The notes: generated by a model from the sequence alone, not told the origin. A stretch of 35,037 nt of DNA from Paraclostridium ghonii (GCF_023653455.1 NZ_JAKEDR010000011.1:1-35037); one strand, 5' to 3'; shown: positions 8,904 through 17,986, numbered from the stretch's first letter. A program made the numbers and translations.

Positions 8904-9557
8904 ATGGTCAACAATAACTTAGAGTTAAATATAAATACCCTTATAAATTATACATTAAAAATGTTTGATAAAAGTGAAGAAATCTTAGAAGCATCAGTGG
9001 CCAGCATGATGTTGAAAGATGTTGAAAAAGCAAAGACAATAGCACAACAAGATGATGAAATAGACACTTTAAGAGATTATATAAGGGATAGAAGTATTGA
9101 GCTTATGGCATTAAAACAACCTATGGCAAAAGATTTAAGATTTATATATGCATTAGAAAGTATATGTTTAGAGTTAGAACGTATAGGAGATTACTCTGTA
9201 AATATTGCAGATGAAGTAATAAAAATAGGAAAAGAAGAACATATAAAAGAACTAATAGATATTCCTAAAATGAAAGATATATGCATAAATATGATAAAGG
9301 ATGCAAAAAAAGCCTTAGAATTAAGCGATGAAACTCTTGCTTATAATACAGCTTTAAAGGATGACTTAGTAGACAAGATATATGATGTTATACAAGAGCA
9401 TACTCTTAAGGTTATGCATGAAAAGGAAATGAATATAGATCAAGGAGTAACCATGTTATTTGTTGCTAGGTACTTAGAGAGAATTGGAGACCATATTACA
9501 AATATATGCGAAAAAATTATATACGCATTAAAAGGAGATATGATAGAGATTGGATAA
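8904..9557 (+). CDS. phoU: Phosphate signalling/transport regulator PhoU
   Basis: The 217-residue all-helical protein has the two PhoU repeats, each with an acidic metal-binding signature: E-x-x-x-D in the first half near LERIGDYSVNIADEV, and again in YLERIGDHITNICE near the C-terminus. PhoU restrains the PhoR kinase and the Pst transporter when phosphate is plentiful. The ATG follows AAAGGAG, 36 bp after pstB. It is the last gene of the operon, and the terminator hairpin begins at the stop codon. Confidence 0.96.
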   Translation: MVNNNLELNINTLINYTLKMFDKSEEILEASVASMMLKDVEKAKTIAQQDDEIDTLRDYIRDRSIELMALKQPMAKDLRFIYALESICLELERIGDYSVNIADEVIKIGKEEHIKELIDIPKMKDICINMIKDAKKALELSDETLAYNTALKDDLVDKIYDVIQEHTLKVMHEKEMNIDQGVTMLFVARYLERIGDHITNICEKIIYALKGDMIEIG

Positions 9558-9584
9558 AACTACAGAATGTAGTTTTATTTTTTT
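9556..9584 (+). terminator. Terminator of the pst-phoU operon
   Basis: AAAACTACA pairs with TGTAGTTTT around a GAA loop, followed by ATTTTTTT. It overlaps the phoU stop codon. Confidence 0.85.
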
Positions 9585-9725
9585 GTAATAATATTTTATT
9601 AAGTAGAAACATATCTATTAAAGTACAATGTTTAATTACAAAATTTAGCTATATTGATTTAAATAATTGGCAATAATAACTAATAATAATTTATTAAATC
9701 AATAAAAAACAAAGGGGAAGTGGGG

Positions 9726-10538
9726 ATGAAAAGAAAAATAAAACCTATTTTTTTAAGTGTATCTACAGTTGTATTACTTTTGTTTTTATTATTTATTACA
9801 TTTGATAAAATAATTGCTACATCAAATGATAAAAATAATATAGATGTAAATTTAATAGAAAGTAATAACATAACACTAACTGACCTCATGGGAAAAGCAA
9901 GTAATGTAAATAATAGAGGACCAAAGCCAAAACCTGAGAAAGTAGCTTATATAACTATTGATGATGGTCCATCTAAATATACTGATGGGATACTATCCAT
10001 ATTAGACAGTAATAATGTTAAAGCAACTTTTTTTATGATAAATGGTAATATGAAACAACATCCAGAACAATTAAAAAGAATAGCTCAAGAAGGCCACTCT
10101 ATGGGATTTCACAGTGTAAGTCACGACATATCTGTATTATATAAAACTCCTGAAAATACTGTAAATGAATTTGAAAAATGTCAAGAAACATTAAATAAAA
10201 TTACTAAAGTAAATTCAAATTTAATGAGGTTACCTTATGGAAGTAAGCCGTATACTCCTGAAAGTTCTTATAATGCTTTAGTTAATGAGGGGTTTAAAGT
10301 CTGGGATTGGAATTTAGACACAGAGGATTGGAAAGGTACGCCACAAACTATAGTAAATAATGTAAATAAATATGCTGATCAACACAATGAAGTTGTTATT
10401 TTGATGCATGAAAAAGAACAAAGTGTTAAGGCTCTTCAAGGTATAATTGATGAATTAAAGCAAAAAGGGTATACAATAATGACAATAGAAGAAAATGATA
10501 TACCAAAAAATTATTGGGAACAAAATTTACGTAGTTGA
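9726..10538 (+). CDS. Membrane-anchored polysaccharide deacetylase (NodB domain, CE4)
   Basis: An N-terminal uncleaved-looking membrane anchor (about 8-30) and a polar linker precede a NodB domain. Visible motifs are TIDDGP (77-82, with catalytic base and metal Asp 79-80), HSVSH (129-133, metal His pair), RLPYG (168-172), WDWNLDTEDW (193-202) and LMHE (226-229). All five CE4 motifs are intact, so it should be active, most likely N-deacetylating peptidoglycan or another exported glycan outside the membrane. A GTG six bases upstream (9720) is also in frame, but ATG 9726 is better spaced from AAGGGG. It is not in an operon: a terminator precedes it and the valS promoter follows. Confidence 0.92.
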   Translation: MKRKIKPIFLSVSTVVLLLFLLFITFDKIIATSNDKNNIDVNLIESNNITLTDLMGKASNVNNRGPKPKPEKVAYITIDDGPSKYTDGILSILDSNNVKATFFMINGNMKQHPEQLKRIAQEGHSMGFHSVSHDISVLYKTPENTVNEFEKCQETLNKITKVNSNLMRLPYGSKPYTPESSYNALVNEGFKVWDWNLDTEDWKGTPQTIVNNVNKYADQHNEVVILMHEKEQSVKALQGIIDELKQKGYTIMTIEENDIPKNYWEQNLRS

Positions 10539-10556
10539 ATATAATATTTATAAATA

Positions 10557-10586
10557 TTGACAATAATAATAGTGATTATATATAAT
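10557..10586 (+). promoter_or_regulatory. Sigma-A promoter of the valS leader
   Basis: A perfect TTGACA (10557-10562), an 18-nt spacer and a perfect TATAAT (10581-10586) place the transcript start near 10593, just ahead of the T-box leader. Confidence 0.8.
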
Positions 10587-10592
10587 TAAGAG

Positions 10593-10857
10593 ATAAACAA
10601 AATATTTAAAAACTGAGAAAAAGAGGAGTATGCAAACTCAACTTACAGAGAGGAAGGTCCACCGGCTGAAAGACTTTCTAAGAAATGACTTGCAGAAGGT
10701 AGCTTTGGAGTTTCTAAGCTGAAATAATAGTAAGCTTAGACGGTGAGAATCGTTAAATTTATTAAGTGTTATGTAGAGTTGAATTTAAAACTTTACATAA
10801 AATTAAGGTGGTAACGCGAGCTTTTCGTCCTTAAATAGGATAAAAGGCTCTTTTTTT
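10593..10857 (+). promoter_or_regulatory. T-box leader (tRNA-Val sensing) of valS
   Basis: The T-box core AAGGTGGTAACGCG lies at 10805-10818. Its TGGT (10809-10812) would pair with the uncharged ACCA end, fitting the A73 discriminator of tRNA-Val. Stem I starts with AAACTC, the GA motif AGAGAGG follows, and GAGTTT closes it near 10708-10713. The likely specifier is GTA (10699-10701), just before CTTTGGAG; this assignment rests on position relative to other T-boxes. Uncharged tRNA-Val would favour the antiterminator and raise valS expression. Confidence 0.9.
10818..10857 (+). terminator. T-box regulated terminator
   Basis: GAGCTTTT..TCC pairs with GGA..AAAAGGCTC, with small bulges, and is followed by seven T. 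It is mutually exclusive with the T-box antiterminator. Confidence 0.8.
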
Positions 10858-10886
10858 ATACAAAATAAAAAATAGGAGGAATTTAT

Positions 10887-13550
10887 ATGGAAAATACTAA
10901 CTTATCAAAAACGTATAATCCAAAAGACTTTGAATCAAGATTATATTCAAAGTGGGTAGAAGATGGTTTATTTAAATCTAAGCCAAATGCAAATAAAAAG
11001 CCATTTACAATAATGCTTCCCCCACCAAATATAACGGGGCAATTACACATGGGGCATGCTCTTGACCATACATTACAAGATATACTTATAAGATGGAAGA
11101 GAATGGACGGTTATGAAGCTTTATGGCAACCAGGAACAGACCATGCATCTATAGCAACAGAAGTTAAGGTTGTTGAAAGAATAAAGAAACAAGAAGGTAA
11201 GACTAAGTACGAATTAGGAAGAGAAGAGTTCTTAAAAAGAGCTATGGACTGGAGAAATGAATTCGGTAGAAAAATAGTAGACCAAATGAAACAATTAGGA
11301 GATTCTTGTGACTGGGACAGAGAAAGATTTACAATGGATCAAGGTTGTAATGAAGCAGTTACAGAATTCTTTGTAAAACTATACGAAAAAGGACAAATAT
11401 ACAGAGGAAATAGAATAATAAACTGGTGTCCAGATTGTAAAACTACATTATCAGATGCAGAGGTTGAGCATGAAGAACATGATGGAAAGTTCTATCACAT
11501 AAAATACCCACTAGTAGGTAGTGATGAATTTTTAGAAATAGCTACAACTAGACCAGAAACAATGCTTGGAGATAGTGGGATAGCTGTAAATCCAGAAGAT
11601 GAAAGATATACTCACTTAGTAGGAAAGCATGCGATACTTCCGTTAGTAGGAAGAGAAATTGTAATAGTTGCAGATGATTATGTTGATTTAGAGTTCGGTA
11701 CAGGTGCAGTTAAAATGACGCCTGCACATGACCCTAATGACTTTGAAGTAGGAAAAAGACATGATCTTGAAAAGATAAATGTAATGAATGAAGATGGAAC
11801 TATGAATAAGTTAGCTGGTAAGTATGAAGGTATGGACAGATATGAGTGTAGAAAACAACTTATAGCTGATTTAGAAGAAGCTGGATACCTAATAGCTATA
11901 AAAGATCATAATCACAATGTAGGATCTTGTTACAGATGTAAAACTGTAGTTGAACCAAGATTATCAGATCAATGGTTTGTTAAAATGGATGAATTAGCAA
12001 AACCTGCTATAGACATATTAAAGAAACAAGATTTAAACTTTGTTCCAGATAAGTTTGATAAAACTTATTTACAATGGTTAGAAAACATAAGAGATTGGTG
12101 TATATCAAGACAATTATGGTGGGGACACCAAATACCAGCATATTATTGTCAGGAATGTGGTGAGGTAGTAGTTTCTAAAGAAATGCCAAAACAATGTAAA
12201 TGTGGACATGCTAATTTTAAGCAAGATGAAGACGTACTAGATACATGGTTCTCATCTGCATTATGGCCTTTTTCAACATTAGGATGGCCTAATAACACAG
12301 AAGAATTAAATTACTATTATCCAACGAGTGTACTTGTAACTGGATACGATATAATATTCTTCTGGGTTGTAAGAATGGCATTTGCAGGAATGTTCTGTAT
12401 GGGAGAAACTCCATTTGAGAATGTACTAATACATGGACTTGTAAGAGACTCAGAAGGTAGAAAAATGAGTAAATCTCTAGGAAATGGAATAGACCCATTA
12501 GAAGTTATAGACCAGTATGGAGCTGATGCTTTAAGATTTATGTTAGCTACTGGAAACTCTCCAGGAAATGACATGAGATTCTATATGGAAAGAGTTGAAG
12601 CATCTAGAAACTTTGCTAATAAATTATGGAATGCATCTAGATTTGTATTTATGAATATAGATGAAGAGATAATGAATGGTGTTACTAGAGGATCAGTAGA
12701 AAAGAATATGACTTTAGCTGATAAATGGATAATATCAAGAGCTAACAATGTTGTTAAAGAAGTTACTGACAACATGGATAAGTTTGACTTAGGAATAGCA
12801 GCTCAAAAGATATACGACTTTGCTTGGTCAGAGTACTGTGACTGGTATATAGAAATAGTTAAGCCAAGATTATACTCAGATGATAAGGAAGCTAAGCAAA
12901 CAGCGTTATATACATTAACATATGTATTAGAAAAAATATTAAAACTTCTTCACCCATATATGCCGTTTATAACTGAAGAAATATATACTCACCTTCCAAC
13001 TGTACAAGGAAGTATAGTTGTAGCTCAGTTCCCTCATTACGATGAAGGTGATAACATGGCTAAAGAAGAAGAAATGATGAACTTAACAATGGATGGTATA
13101 AGAAACATAAGAAACGTAAGAGCTGAAATGAATGTACCTCCATCAAAGAAAGCTAAAGTTATAATAGTTCCAACAGCTGAAAAGAAAGAAGCTATGGAAG
13201 CTGGACTTGATTACTTTGTAACATTAGCATCTGCATCTACAGTTGAAATATTTGAAGATGAAACTAATATACCAGAAGATGCTGTAAGTGTTGTTATAGA
13301 TGGTGTAAAAATATTTATACCTCTTGATGAATTAGTTGATTTCACTAAGGAATTAGAGAGATTAAACAAAGAAAAAGCTAAATTAGAAGGTGAAATAAAG
13401 AGAGTTAACGGAAAACTTTCTAATCAAGGATTCTTAGCTAAAGCTCCAGAAAGTTTAGTTAATGAAGAAAAGGCTAAAAAAGAAAAATTCGAAGAAATGA
13501 TAAAATCAGTTCTTGAAAGAATAGAAAATATAGAAGCTAAAATGAAGTAA
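10887..13550 (+). CDS. valS: Valyl-tRNA synthetase
   Basis: The 887-residue class Ia synthetase has the HIGH-type motif HMGH at 54-57, preceded by PPPNITGQL, and KMSKS at 526-530. The editing domain contains [10 protein letters not shown] and [22 protein letters not shown]-terminal coiled coil rich in Lys/Glu (about 815-887) is typical of ValRS and binds tRNA. Zinc-like Cys pairs occur in CPDCK and in the [13 protein letters not shown] region. Length is normal. The ATG follows ATAGGAGGA. Expression is controlled by the T-box leader just upstream. Confidence 0.98.
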   Translation: MENTNLSKTYNPKDFESRLYSKWVEDGLFKSKPNANKKPFTIMLPPPNITGQLHMGHALDHTLQDILIRWKRMDGYEALWQPGTDHASIATEVKVVERIKKQEGKTKYELGREEFLKRAMDWRNEFGRKIVDQMKQLGDSCDWDRERFTMDQGCNEAVTEFFVKLYEKGQIYRGNRIINWCPDCKTTLSDAEVEHEEHDGKFYHIKYPLVGSDEFLEIATTRPETMLGDSGIAVNPEDERYTHLVGKHAILPLVGREIVIVADDYVDLEFGTGAVKMTPAHDPNDFEVGKRHDLEKINVMNEDGTMNKLAGKYEGMDRYECRKQLIADLEEAGYLIAIKDHNHNVGSCYRCKTVVEPRLSDQWFVKMDELAKPAIDILKKQDLNFVPDKFDKTYLQWLENIRDWCISRQLWWGHQIPAYYCQECGEVVVSKEMPKQCKCGHANFKQDEDVLDTWFSSALWPFSTLGWPNNTEELNYYYPTSVLVTGYDIIFFWVVRMAFAGMFCMGETPFENVLIHGLVRDSEGRKMSKSLGNGIDPLEVIDQYGADALRFMLATGNSPGNDMRFYMERVEASRNFANKLWNASRFVFMNIDEEIMNGVTRGSVEKNMTLADKWIISRANNVVKEVTDNMDKFDLGIAAQKIYDFAWSEYCDWYIEIVKPRLYSDDKEAKQTALYTLTYVLEKILKLLHPYMPFITEEIYTHLPTVQGSIVVAQFPHYDEGDNMAKEEEMMNLTMDGIRNIRNVRAEMNVPPSKKAKVIIVPTAEKKEAMEAGLDYFVTLASASTVEIFEDETNIPEDAVSVVIDGVKIFIPLDELVDFTKELERLNKEKAKLEGEIKRVNGKLSNQGFLAKAPESLVNEEKAKKEKFEEMIKSVLERIENIEAKMK

Positions 13551-13552
13551 TA

Positions 13553-13691
13553 AAAATAGATATATATAGTATAGTATGTAGAGACCCTATATAAGTTTTG
13601 CTCCACAAAGCGGAAAAGATGCTTTGAAATGTCGCTAAAACTTATATAGGGTCTCTTTGCTATGTTTATACTCAATTTAAATATCTATTTT
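13553..13691. repeat. Palindromic element, copy 1
   Basis: A perfect 19-bp inverted repeat (13581-13599 with 13637-13655) encloses a 37-bp loop that itself holds AAAGC..GCTTT. Outer arms AAAATAGATAT (13553-13563) and ATATCTATTTT (13681-13691) are also inverted, giving a 139-bp imperfect palindrome. It starts directly after the valS stop, may end the valS transcript, and looks like a miniature palindromic repeat unit. No coding frame is convincing. Confidence 0.8.
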
Positions 13692-13700
13692 ATGGGGTGT

Positions 13701-13810
13701 AAGAGAAGGAAAAGTTTTGCTCCAAAAAGCGGGAAAGATGCTTTGAAATGTCGCTAAAACTTATATAGGGGATCTTTACTATGCTTATACTCAATTTAAA
13801 TATCTATTTT
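13701..13810. repeat. Palindromic element, copy 2 (left arm degraded)
   Basis: This is a near-identical partner of copy 1 at a 119-bp offset. The block from GTTTTGCTCC through TCGCTAAAACTTATATAGG and on to ATATCTATTTTAT is shared, with a few substitutions. The left pairing arm (GAGACCCTATATAA in copy 1) is replaced by unrelated sequence, so the large hairpin can no longer form. Confidence 0.8.
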
Positions 13811-13952
13811 ATTGGAAGTGTAAATGGATAAAAGTGAATATTGATGTATGGAAAATTATATTTTATTATAGTGTGTATGATAAAATATATGAAATAGTAT
13901 ATAGATAACTTACCTAAATATAATTTATATGATATAGAAAGGGTGAAGAAAA

Positions 13953-14316
13953 TTGACAATATTACCTTAAAAGTTTTTAGAAGATGTGAAAGAAATACTT
14001 AAAGGTAAGTATGATGATTTTATAAAAAGTTATGAAGAATCTAAAATTACAGGACTTAGAGTTAATACTCTTAAAATGAGCAAATAAGAATTGGTTAAGT
14101 GGAATTTATTTAAAATTAAGTCAAATACCTTGATCAGATGAATGATTTTATTTGGAGCATGTTATATTTAAGAGCCATAAGCTATGAGCGTAGAAGTACA
14201 AGAGCTGGTATCAAAGAAGTAGATGAAGTTTTAGATATGTGTGCTGCTCCTGGGGAAAAGAACCTAATGGAGTACTTAAAAATCATTATCCAAAAGGCCT
14301 TAGAATAAATTATTAA
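13953..14316 (+). pseudogene. Remnant of a NOL1/NOP2/Sun-family (RsmF-like) rRNA m5C methyltransferase
   Basis: A TTG start with GAAAGGGTGAAG ribosome site is followed by recognisable fragments interrupted by stops: LTILP*KFLEDVKEIL, then ITGLRVNTLKMSK*ELVKWNLF, IP*SDE*FY, YI*EP*AMSV, then VDEVLDMCAAPGEKN, and finally NGVLKNHYPKGLRIN. The EP-x-AMS and VLDMCAAPGGK motifs identify the SAM-binding core of this family. At least six premature stops, at least two frameshifts and an internal deletion of most of the catalytic domain are apparent; an intact homologue would be about 450 residues. Ribosome site and C-terminal tail are still present, so decay is probably recent. Confidence 0.85.
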
Positions 14317-14409
14317 ATAATATCATTTATAGAGGATTAATTGGGTATTTTGACGAAATTAAATAATATTAGAATTGATTTATATTTAATTATATAATGG
14401 AGGAATAAT

Positions 14410-15708
14410 ATGAATTATAACGATGCTTTACAGTTTATACACGAAAGTCATAAATTTGGGGTTAGATTAGGGTTAGACAATATAAAAAAATTATTAGATT
14501 TATTAGGAAACCCACAAAATAATTTGAAAGTAATACATGTTGCTGGAACTAATGGTAAAGGATCTACATGTTCTTTTATTTCATCTATATTAAAAGAAAG
14601 TGGATATAAAGTTGGGTTATACACATCTCCATTTTTAGAAACATTTACGGAGAGAATAAGAGTAAATGGAGAAAATATACGTGAAGAAGACGTTGCAAAA
14701 ATAGTATGTTTAATAAAAGATAAAATAGAAATAATGGTAAGCGAGGGTTACTCTTATCCTACTGAGTTTGAAATAGTAACAGCTATGGCGTTTTACTATT
14801 ATAATCAAGAAAAAGTTGATTTTGTTGCTTTAGAAGTTGGGCTTGGGGGAAGATATGACGCAACTAATGTTATAGATAATCCTTTAGTTAGTGTGATAAC
14901 TTCAATAAGCTTAGACCATACAGGTATACTTGGAGATACGCTAGGGAAAATAGCATTTGAAAAAGGTGGGATTATAAAAGAAAATTGTGCTACTATAGTA
15001 TACCCACAAAAAAAAGAAGTAAGTGAAGTTATAAAAAATATATGTAGTGAAAAAAAATCTCAATATATAGAGTGTGATTTCGATAGTATACAAATAAAAT
15101 CATCTAATATTAATTCGCAAGTATATAATTGCATTATAAATGGAAAAGAATTTAAAGACTTAGAAATAAAGTTAATAGGAGATCATCAAATAAATAATTC
15201 AATTGTAGCTATTAATGTTATTGAATACTTAAGTGATAATAAATTTATAAATATATGTGAAGAAAATATTAGAAAAGGGCTAATGGAAACTAAATGGCCA
15301 GGAAGAATAGAGAAAATAAGTGAAAATCCAATGTTTATAATAGATGGAGCTCATAATGAAGAAGGAGCAAGTTCACTTGCAAATTCTATTGATAAATATT
15401 TTAAAAATAAAAATAAGATACTTGTAATAGGTATGCTTGAAGATAAAGATATAGAATCTGTATTGGATATATTAATTCCTAGATTTAATAGAGTCATAAC
15501 AACTACACCTGATAATCCTAGAGCTATAGATTCTAAAAAGCTTAAAGAAAAAATAGAAAAATATAATATACAAGTGAATTGTAAGCCAAATATAAAAGAA
15601 GCTGTAGATTATGCACTAGAAATTGCAAATGAAGATGATGTAATAATAAGTGCAGGATCTTTATATATGATAGGGAATATAAGAATGATAATTTTAAATA
15701 ATAAATAA
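14410..15708 (+). CDS. folC: Bifunctional folylpolyglutamate/dihydrofolate synthase
   Basis: The 432-residue protein matches FolC in length. The P-loop GTNGKGS is at 46-52, followed by LYTSPFLETFTERIRVNGE (the omega-loop/TSPHL-type region). E-V-G-L-G-G-R-x-D-A-T-N supplies the Mg site, SISLDHTGILGDTL follows, and the C-terminal domain has IDGAHNEEGA with WPGRIE before it. It adds glutamate to folates in one-carbon metabolism. The ATG follows GGAGGAATAAT. It sits next to valS as in related clostridia, with only repeats and a pseudogene between. Confidence 0.96.
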   Translation: MNYNDALQFIHESHKFGVRLGLDNIKKLLDLLGNPQNNLKVIHVAGTNGKGSTCSFISSILKESGYKVGLYTSPFLETFTERIRVNGENIREEDVAKIVCLIKDKIEIMVSEGYSYPTEFEIVTAMAFYYYNQEKVDFVALEVGLGGRYDATNVIDNPLVSVITSISLDHTGILGDTLGKIAFEKGGIIKENCATIVYPQKKEVSEVIKNICSEKKSQYIECDFDSIQIKSSNINSQVYNCIINGKEFKDLEIKLIGDHQINNSIVAINVIEYLSDNKFINICEENIRKGLMETKWPGRIEKISENPMFIIDGAHNEEGASSLANSIDKYFKNKNKILVIGMLEDKDIESVLDILIPRFNRVITTTPDNPRAIDSKKLKEKIEKYNIQVNCKPNIKEAVDYALEIANEDDVIISAGSLYMIGNIRMIILNNK

Positions 15709-15710
15709 TA

Positions 15711-15758
15711 AAAAAGAGTTTGAGTTTAAGTTTTGATACTTAAAAACAAACTCTTTTT
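15711..15758 (+). terminator. Terminator after folC
   Basis: AAAAAGAGTTTG pairs perfectly with CAAACTCTTTTT. The 24-nt interior can extend the stem partly (TTTAAGT with ACTTAAA). The right arm provides the T tract. Confidence 0.8.
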
Positions 15759-15822
15759 AAAATCCTTAGGAAATTGTATTTAATCCTGAACTGTGGATAA
15801 ATATAATTTCCAACTCATAAAC

Positions 15823-15904
15823 TTGAGCAACGGACCACTTTCTTAAGGTCGTTGGCGACATGAAGTAGTTAGCAGACGCAGTCGCTCAAGCAAAGCGAAT
15901 TTTT
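15823..15904 (+). repeat. Small repeat element, long variant, left of the TSCPD gene
   Basis: It shares TTGAGCAACGGAC, GTCGTTGGCGACATGA and GCAAAGCGAATTTTT with the reverse complement of 16222-16270. It carries two extra segments, about 8 bp after GGAC and about 26 bp (AGTAG..CTCAA) before GCAAAGCGAA. The CAACG..CGTTG arms can form a hairpin. Function is unknown. Confidence 0.75.
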
Positions 15905-15905
15905 G

Positions 15906-16157
15906 TTATTTAGATAATTGTGCACGTAAAGCTTTTGATAATTGATCAGGGCAAGAAGTAGACTTTCCGCCACAAGGAATACCAGCTAGTTTATCTGCAA
16001 CTTCAGCAGCAGGACTTCCTTCTACAAGATTCTTAAGTCCTAATAGATTACCAGGACATCCTCCGATGAAATCTATGCTTGTAACTATATTATTTTGATC
16101 GATATCGAATATAATCTCTCTACAGCAAACTCCAGATGGTTTAAATGATACTTTCAT
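15906..16157 (-). CDS. TIGR03905-type TSCPD domain protein
   Basis: An 83-residue protein, MKVSFKPSGVCCREIIFD, with GGCPGNLLGL and the C-terminal GIPCGGKSTSCPDQLSKAL, which is the TSCPD motif. TSCPD domains also occur at the C-termini of class II ribonucleotide reductases; the free-standing short form has no established function. Five Cys residues suggest metal or redox chemistry, but this is inferred. An upstream in-frame ATG would add 20 residues, but the ATG at 16157, seven bases from GGAGGT, is the clear start. The gene is flanked on both sides by inverted copies of a small repeat. Confidence 0.88.
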   Translation of the reverse strand: MKVSFKPSGVCCREIIFDIDQNNIVTSIDFIGGCPGNLLGLKNLVEGSPAAEVADKLAGIPCGGKSTSCPDQLSKALRAQLSK

Positions 16158-16221
16158 TGTAAATACCTCCAAAAATGTGATAAGTAAATAATACCAAATA
16201 ATATAGATATATTTCAAGTAT

Positions 16222-16270
16222 AAAAAAATTCGCTTTGCTCATGTCGCCAACGACTTCGTCCGTTGCTCAA
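16222..16270 (-). repeat. Small repeat element, short variant, right of the TSCPD gene
   Basis: Read on the minus strand, it is TTGAGCAACGGAC-GAA-GTCGTTGGCGACATGA-GCAAAGCGAA followed by T7. It is the inverted, shorter counterpart of 15823-15904. A CAAC-x-GAC-GAA-GTC-GTTG hairpin can form. Confidence 0.75.
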
Positions 16271-16432
16271 AAGTATTTTTTTACTTTTATAAAGTATTTA
16301 GTATTACTTAGCCTAATAATTTATCAATAATTTTTTAATAAGTATAATTTCCTAGTTAGTAAAAAAAGTAATAAGACGAGCATTTTAAACAATATACTAT
16401 GTTAGTACACTTTATTGCGAGGAGGTTTTGTT

Positions 16433-17299
16433 TTGAAGCTATATACATCTAACTATTTATCACAAAGTATAAGTATAATAGATTATCAAACTCTTGGACT
16501 GGAAAAAGAAATAAATTTAGGGCCAGATATATATCCTCATCATTTTTGTATAGAGAAAGACCAAAATATAATGTATATACCGAGTTCATTTGACGGAATG
16601 TTGTATGTTTTAGATATTGAAAAAGAAAAAATAATAGACTCTGTATCTGTAGGGGGGAATTTAAGTCAGGTATGTCTTTGTAAGAATGAGCTTTTTATAG
16701 CTAATGAAGATTCTAATAGCATTTACGTATTAAATAAAACTAAATTAGAACCAATAGGAGTCATTAGTGTTGACAATATGCCTCATGGATTTGCATATGA
16801 TCAAATTGATGATAAAATATATGTTCCATGCATAGATTCTATATTATGCATAGATATTGAAAAAAAAGCAGTAGAAAAAAAGATTAATTTAGATTATAAA
16901 GCGTGGCATATAAAAATAGACAAGTATAAAGACTTAATATACACATCTACATTAGATGGGAAGATAGTTATTTTAGATAAAAAAAATTTAAAGATAGTAG
17001 ATATTATAGGAAACTTACTAATTCCAGTTGAAACATGTTTAAACTATAAAAATGAATGTATATATATAGCTGACTTAGGGTATAAAGCTATAAAAATATT
17101 AGACTATAACACGTATAAAGAGATTGGATGTATAAAAGTAAATGGAAATCCTCAAGGACTAGAAATATCAAGTGATAGTAATCATTTATTCATAACGGAT
17201 ACTTTTAACAACAGTGTTAAAATTTATAGAACTGATGAAAATAAGCTTATAGGTGAAATTAAGGTAGGAAAAGAGCCTACCACTATAGTTTTTGTGTAG
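16433..17299 (+). CDS. YncE-like beta-propeller (YVTN repeat) protein
   Basis: The 288-residue protein consists of about six or seven repeats of roughly 42 residues ending in patterns such as LYVLDIEKEKIIDSVSVGGN, SIYVLNKTKLEPIGVISV and KILDYNTYKEIGCIKVNGNPQGLEI, typical of YVTN/YncE propellers. No signal peptide is seen, so it is probably cytoplasmic. Its ligand is unknown. An in-frame TTG at 16415 overlaps the ribosome site GAGGAGG (16419-16425), so TTG 16433, seven bases after it, is the start. It converges on the DUF4364 gene with only one base between the stop codons. Confidence 0.8.
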   Translation: MKLYTSNYLSQSISIIDYQTLGLEKEINLGPDIYPHHFCIEKDQNIMYIPSSFDGMLYVLDIEKEKIIDSVSVGGNLSQVCLCKNELFIANEDSNSIYVLNKTKLEPIGVISVDNMPHGFAYDQIDDKIYVPCIDSILCIDIEKKAVEKKINLDYKAWHIKIDKYKDLIYTSTLDGKIVILDKKNLKIVDIIGNLLIPVETCLNYKNECIYIADLGYKAIKILDYNTYKEIGCIKVNGNPQGLEISSDSNHLFITDTFNNSVKIYRTDENKLIGEIKVGKEPTTIVFV

Positions 17300-17300
17300 G

Positions 17301-17837
17301 CTATTCTTTACTTGTGATAAGTAGTTGTATTACTTCGGCATACATATATGATGCATTCTTTTTCCAATTGTCGCATATTAATTTTGCTTGTTTTTCGGAA
17401 GATACATTTAAATTTAAATCTATTAAGTTTGATTGATTTTCAATAACCCTTAGATTTACTATATATTCATTATCGCTTTGTTTTACAAAGCTTGACTTTA
17501 CTTGAGTATCTGCTAATAAGTTTTCTTTATTTAATTTTATATACTCATCTAGTTTCTCTGTAATTTGAGTAGGAATTCTAGATAAGAAATAGTTTAGAGT
17601 TTCAATACCCTTTTGTGTTAAAGTGTAATACTCTTTATTTGAATCTTCATATATTTTTAAGAATTTAGCGTCCATAAGTTGAGAAAGAAACTGTTGCAAT
17701 GAGAAATAATTCATTACTTCTGTCTCAAGGATAACTTGCGTTATTTGAGAATTAGTTAAATTCATATCAGCTCTTTCTAAAACATATAAAATGAGTAACT
17801 TATGGTAAGCTAATTCCTCAGATGAGTTTTCAAACAT
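17301..17837 (-). CDS. DUF4364 family winged-helix protein
   Basis: The 178-residue protein starts MFENSSEELAYHKLLILYVLE and continues with NLTNSQITQVILE..NYFSLQQFLSQLMDAKFL, a helix-turn-helix arrangement, then YTLTQKGIETLNYF, a winged-helix wing as in PadR-like regulators. The C-terminal half is a beta-rich domain. This pattern is DUF4364, a clostridial family believed to be transcription regulators; targets are unknown. The ATG is preceded by GGAGGAT. It converges with the propeller gene. Confidence 0.85.
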   Translation of the reverse strand: MFENSSEELAYHKLLILYVLERADMNLTNSQITQVILETEVMNYFSLQQFLSQLMDAKFLKIYEDSNKEYYTLTQKGIETLNYFLSRIPTQITEKLDEYIKLNKENLLADTQVKSSFVKQSDNEYIVNLRVIENQSNLIDLNLNVSSEKQAKLICDNWKKNASYMYAEVIQLLITSKE

Positions 17838-17954
17838 AATATCATCCTCCGTATAATGTTTCTATATAGTTACTATATTAAACTAAAATATATAAAAATA
17901 AAAGTAGAATTTAATATTTAAATATATACATTTGTATAAAATTTCTTATTTAAT

Positions 17955-17986
17955 TTAAAAAAGGCTACCTTGTGAGGTAGCCTTCT
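17955..17986 (-). terminator. Terminator of the SASP gene
   Basis: On the minus strand AAGGCTACCT pairs with AGGTAGCCTT around a 4-nt loop, followed by TTTT. The stem is 10 bp and perfect. Confidence 0.85.

Noticed and set aside
9660..9700. TTGGCAATAATAAC before the first deacetylase as a sigma-54 promoter
   Set aside because: The GG has no GC at the required 10-base spacing.
13424..13675. 83-aa minus-strand frame across the valS end and first palindrome
   Set aside because: Half is antisense to valS and the rest runs through an inverted repeat; there is no ribosome site.
13581..13810. CRISPR-like array
   Set aside because: There are only two copies, the unit is 119 bp with an internal palindrome, and there are no short direct repeats with unique spacers or cas genes.
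17274..17302. AGCCTAC/GTAGGCT hairpin between the convergent propeller and DUF4364 genes as a shared terminator
   Set aside because: The 7-bp stem has a 15-nt loop and no T tract on either side, so it was not listed as a feature, although weak bidirectional termination is possible.
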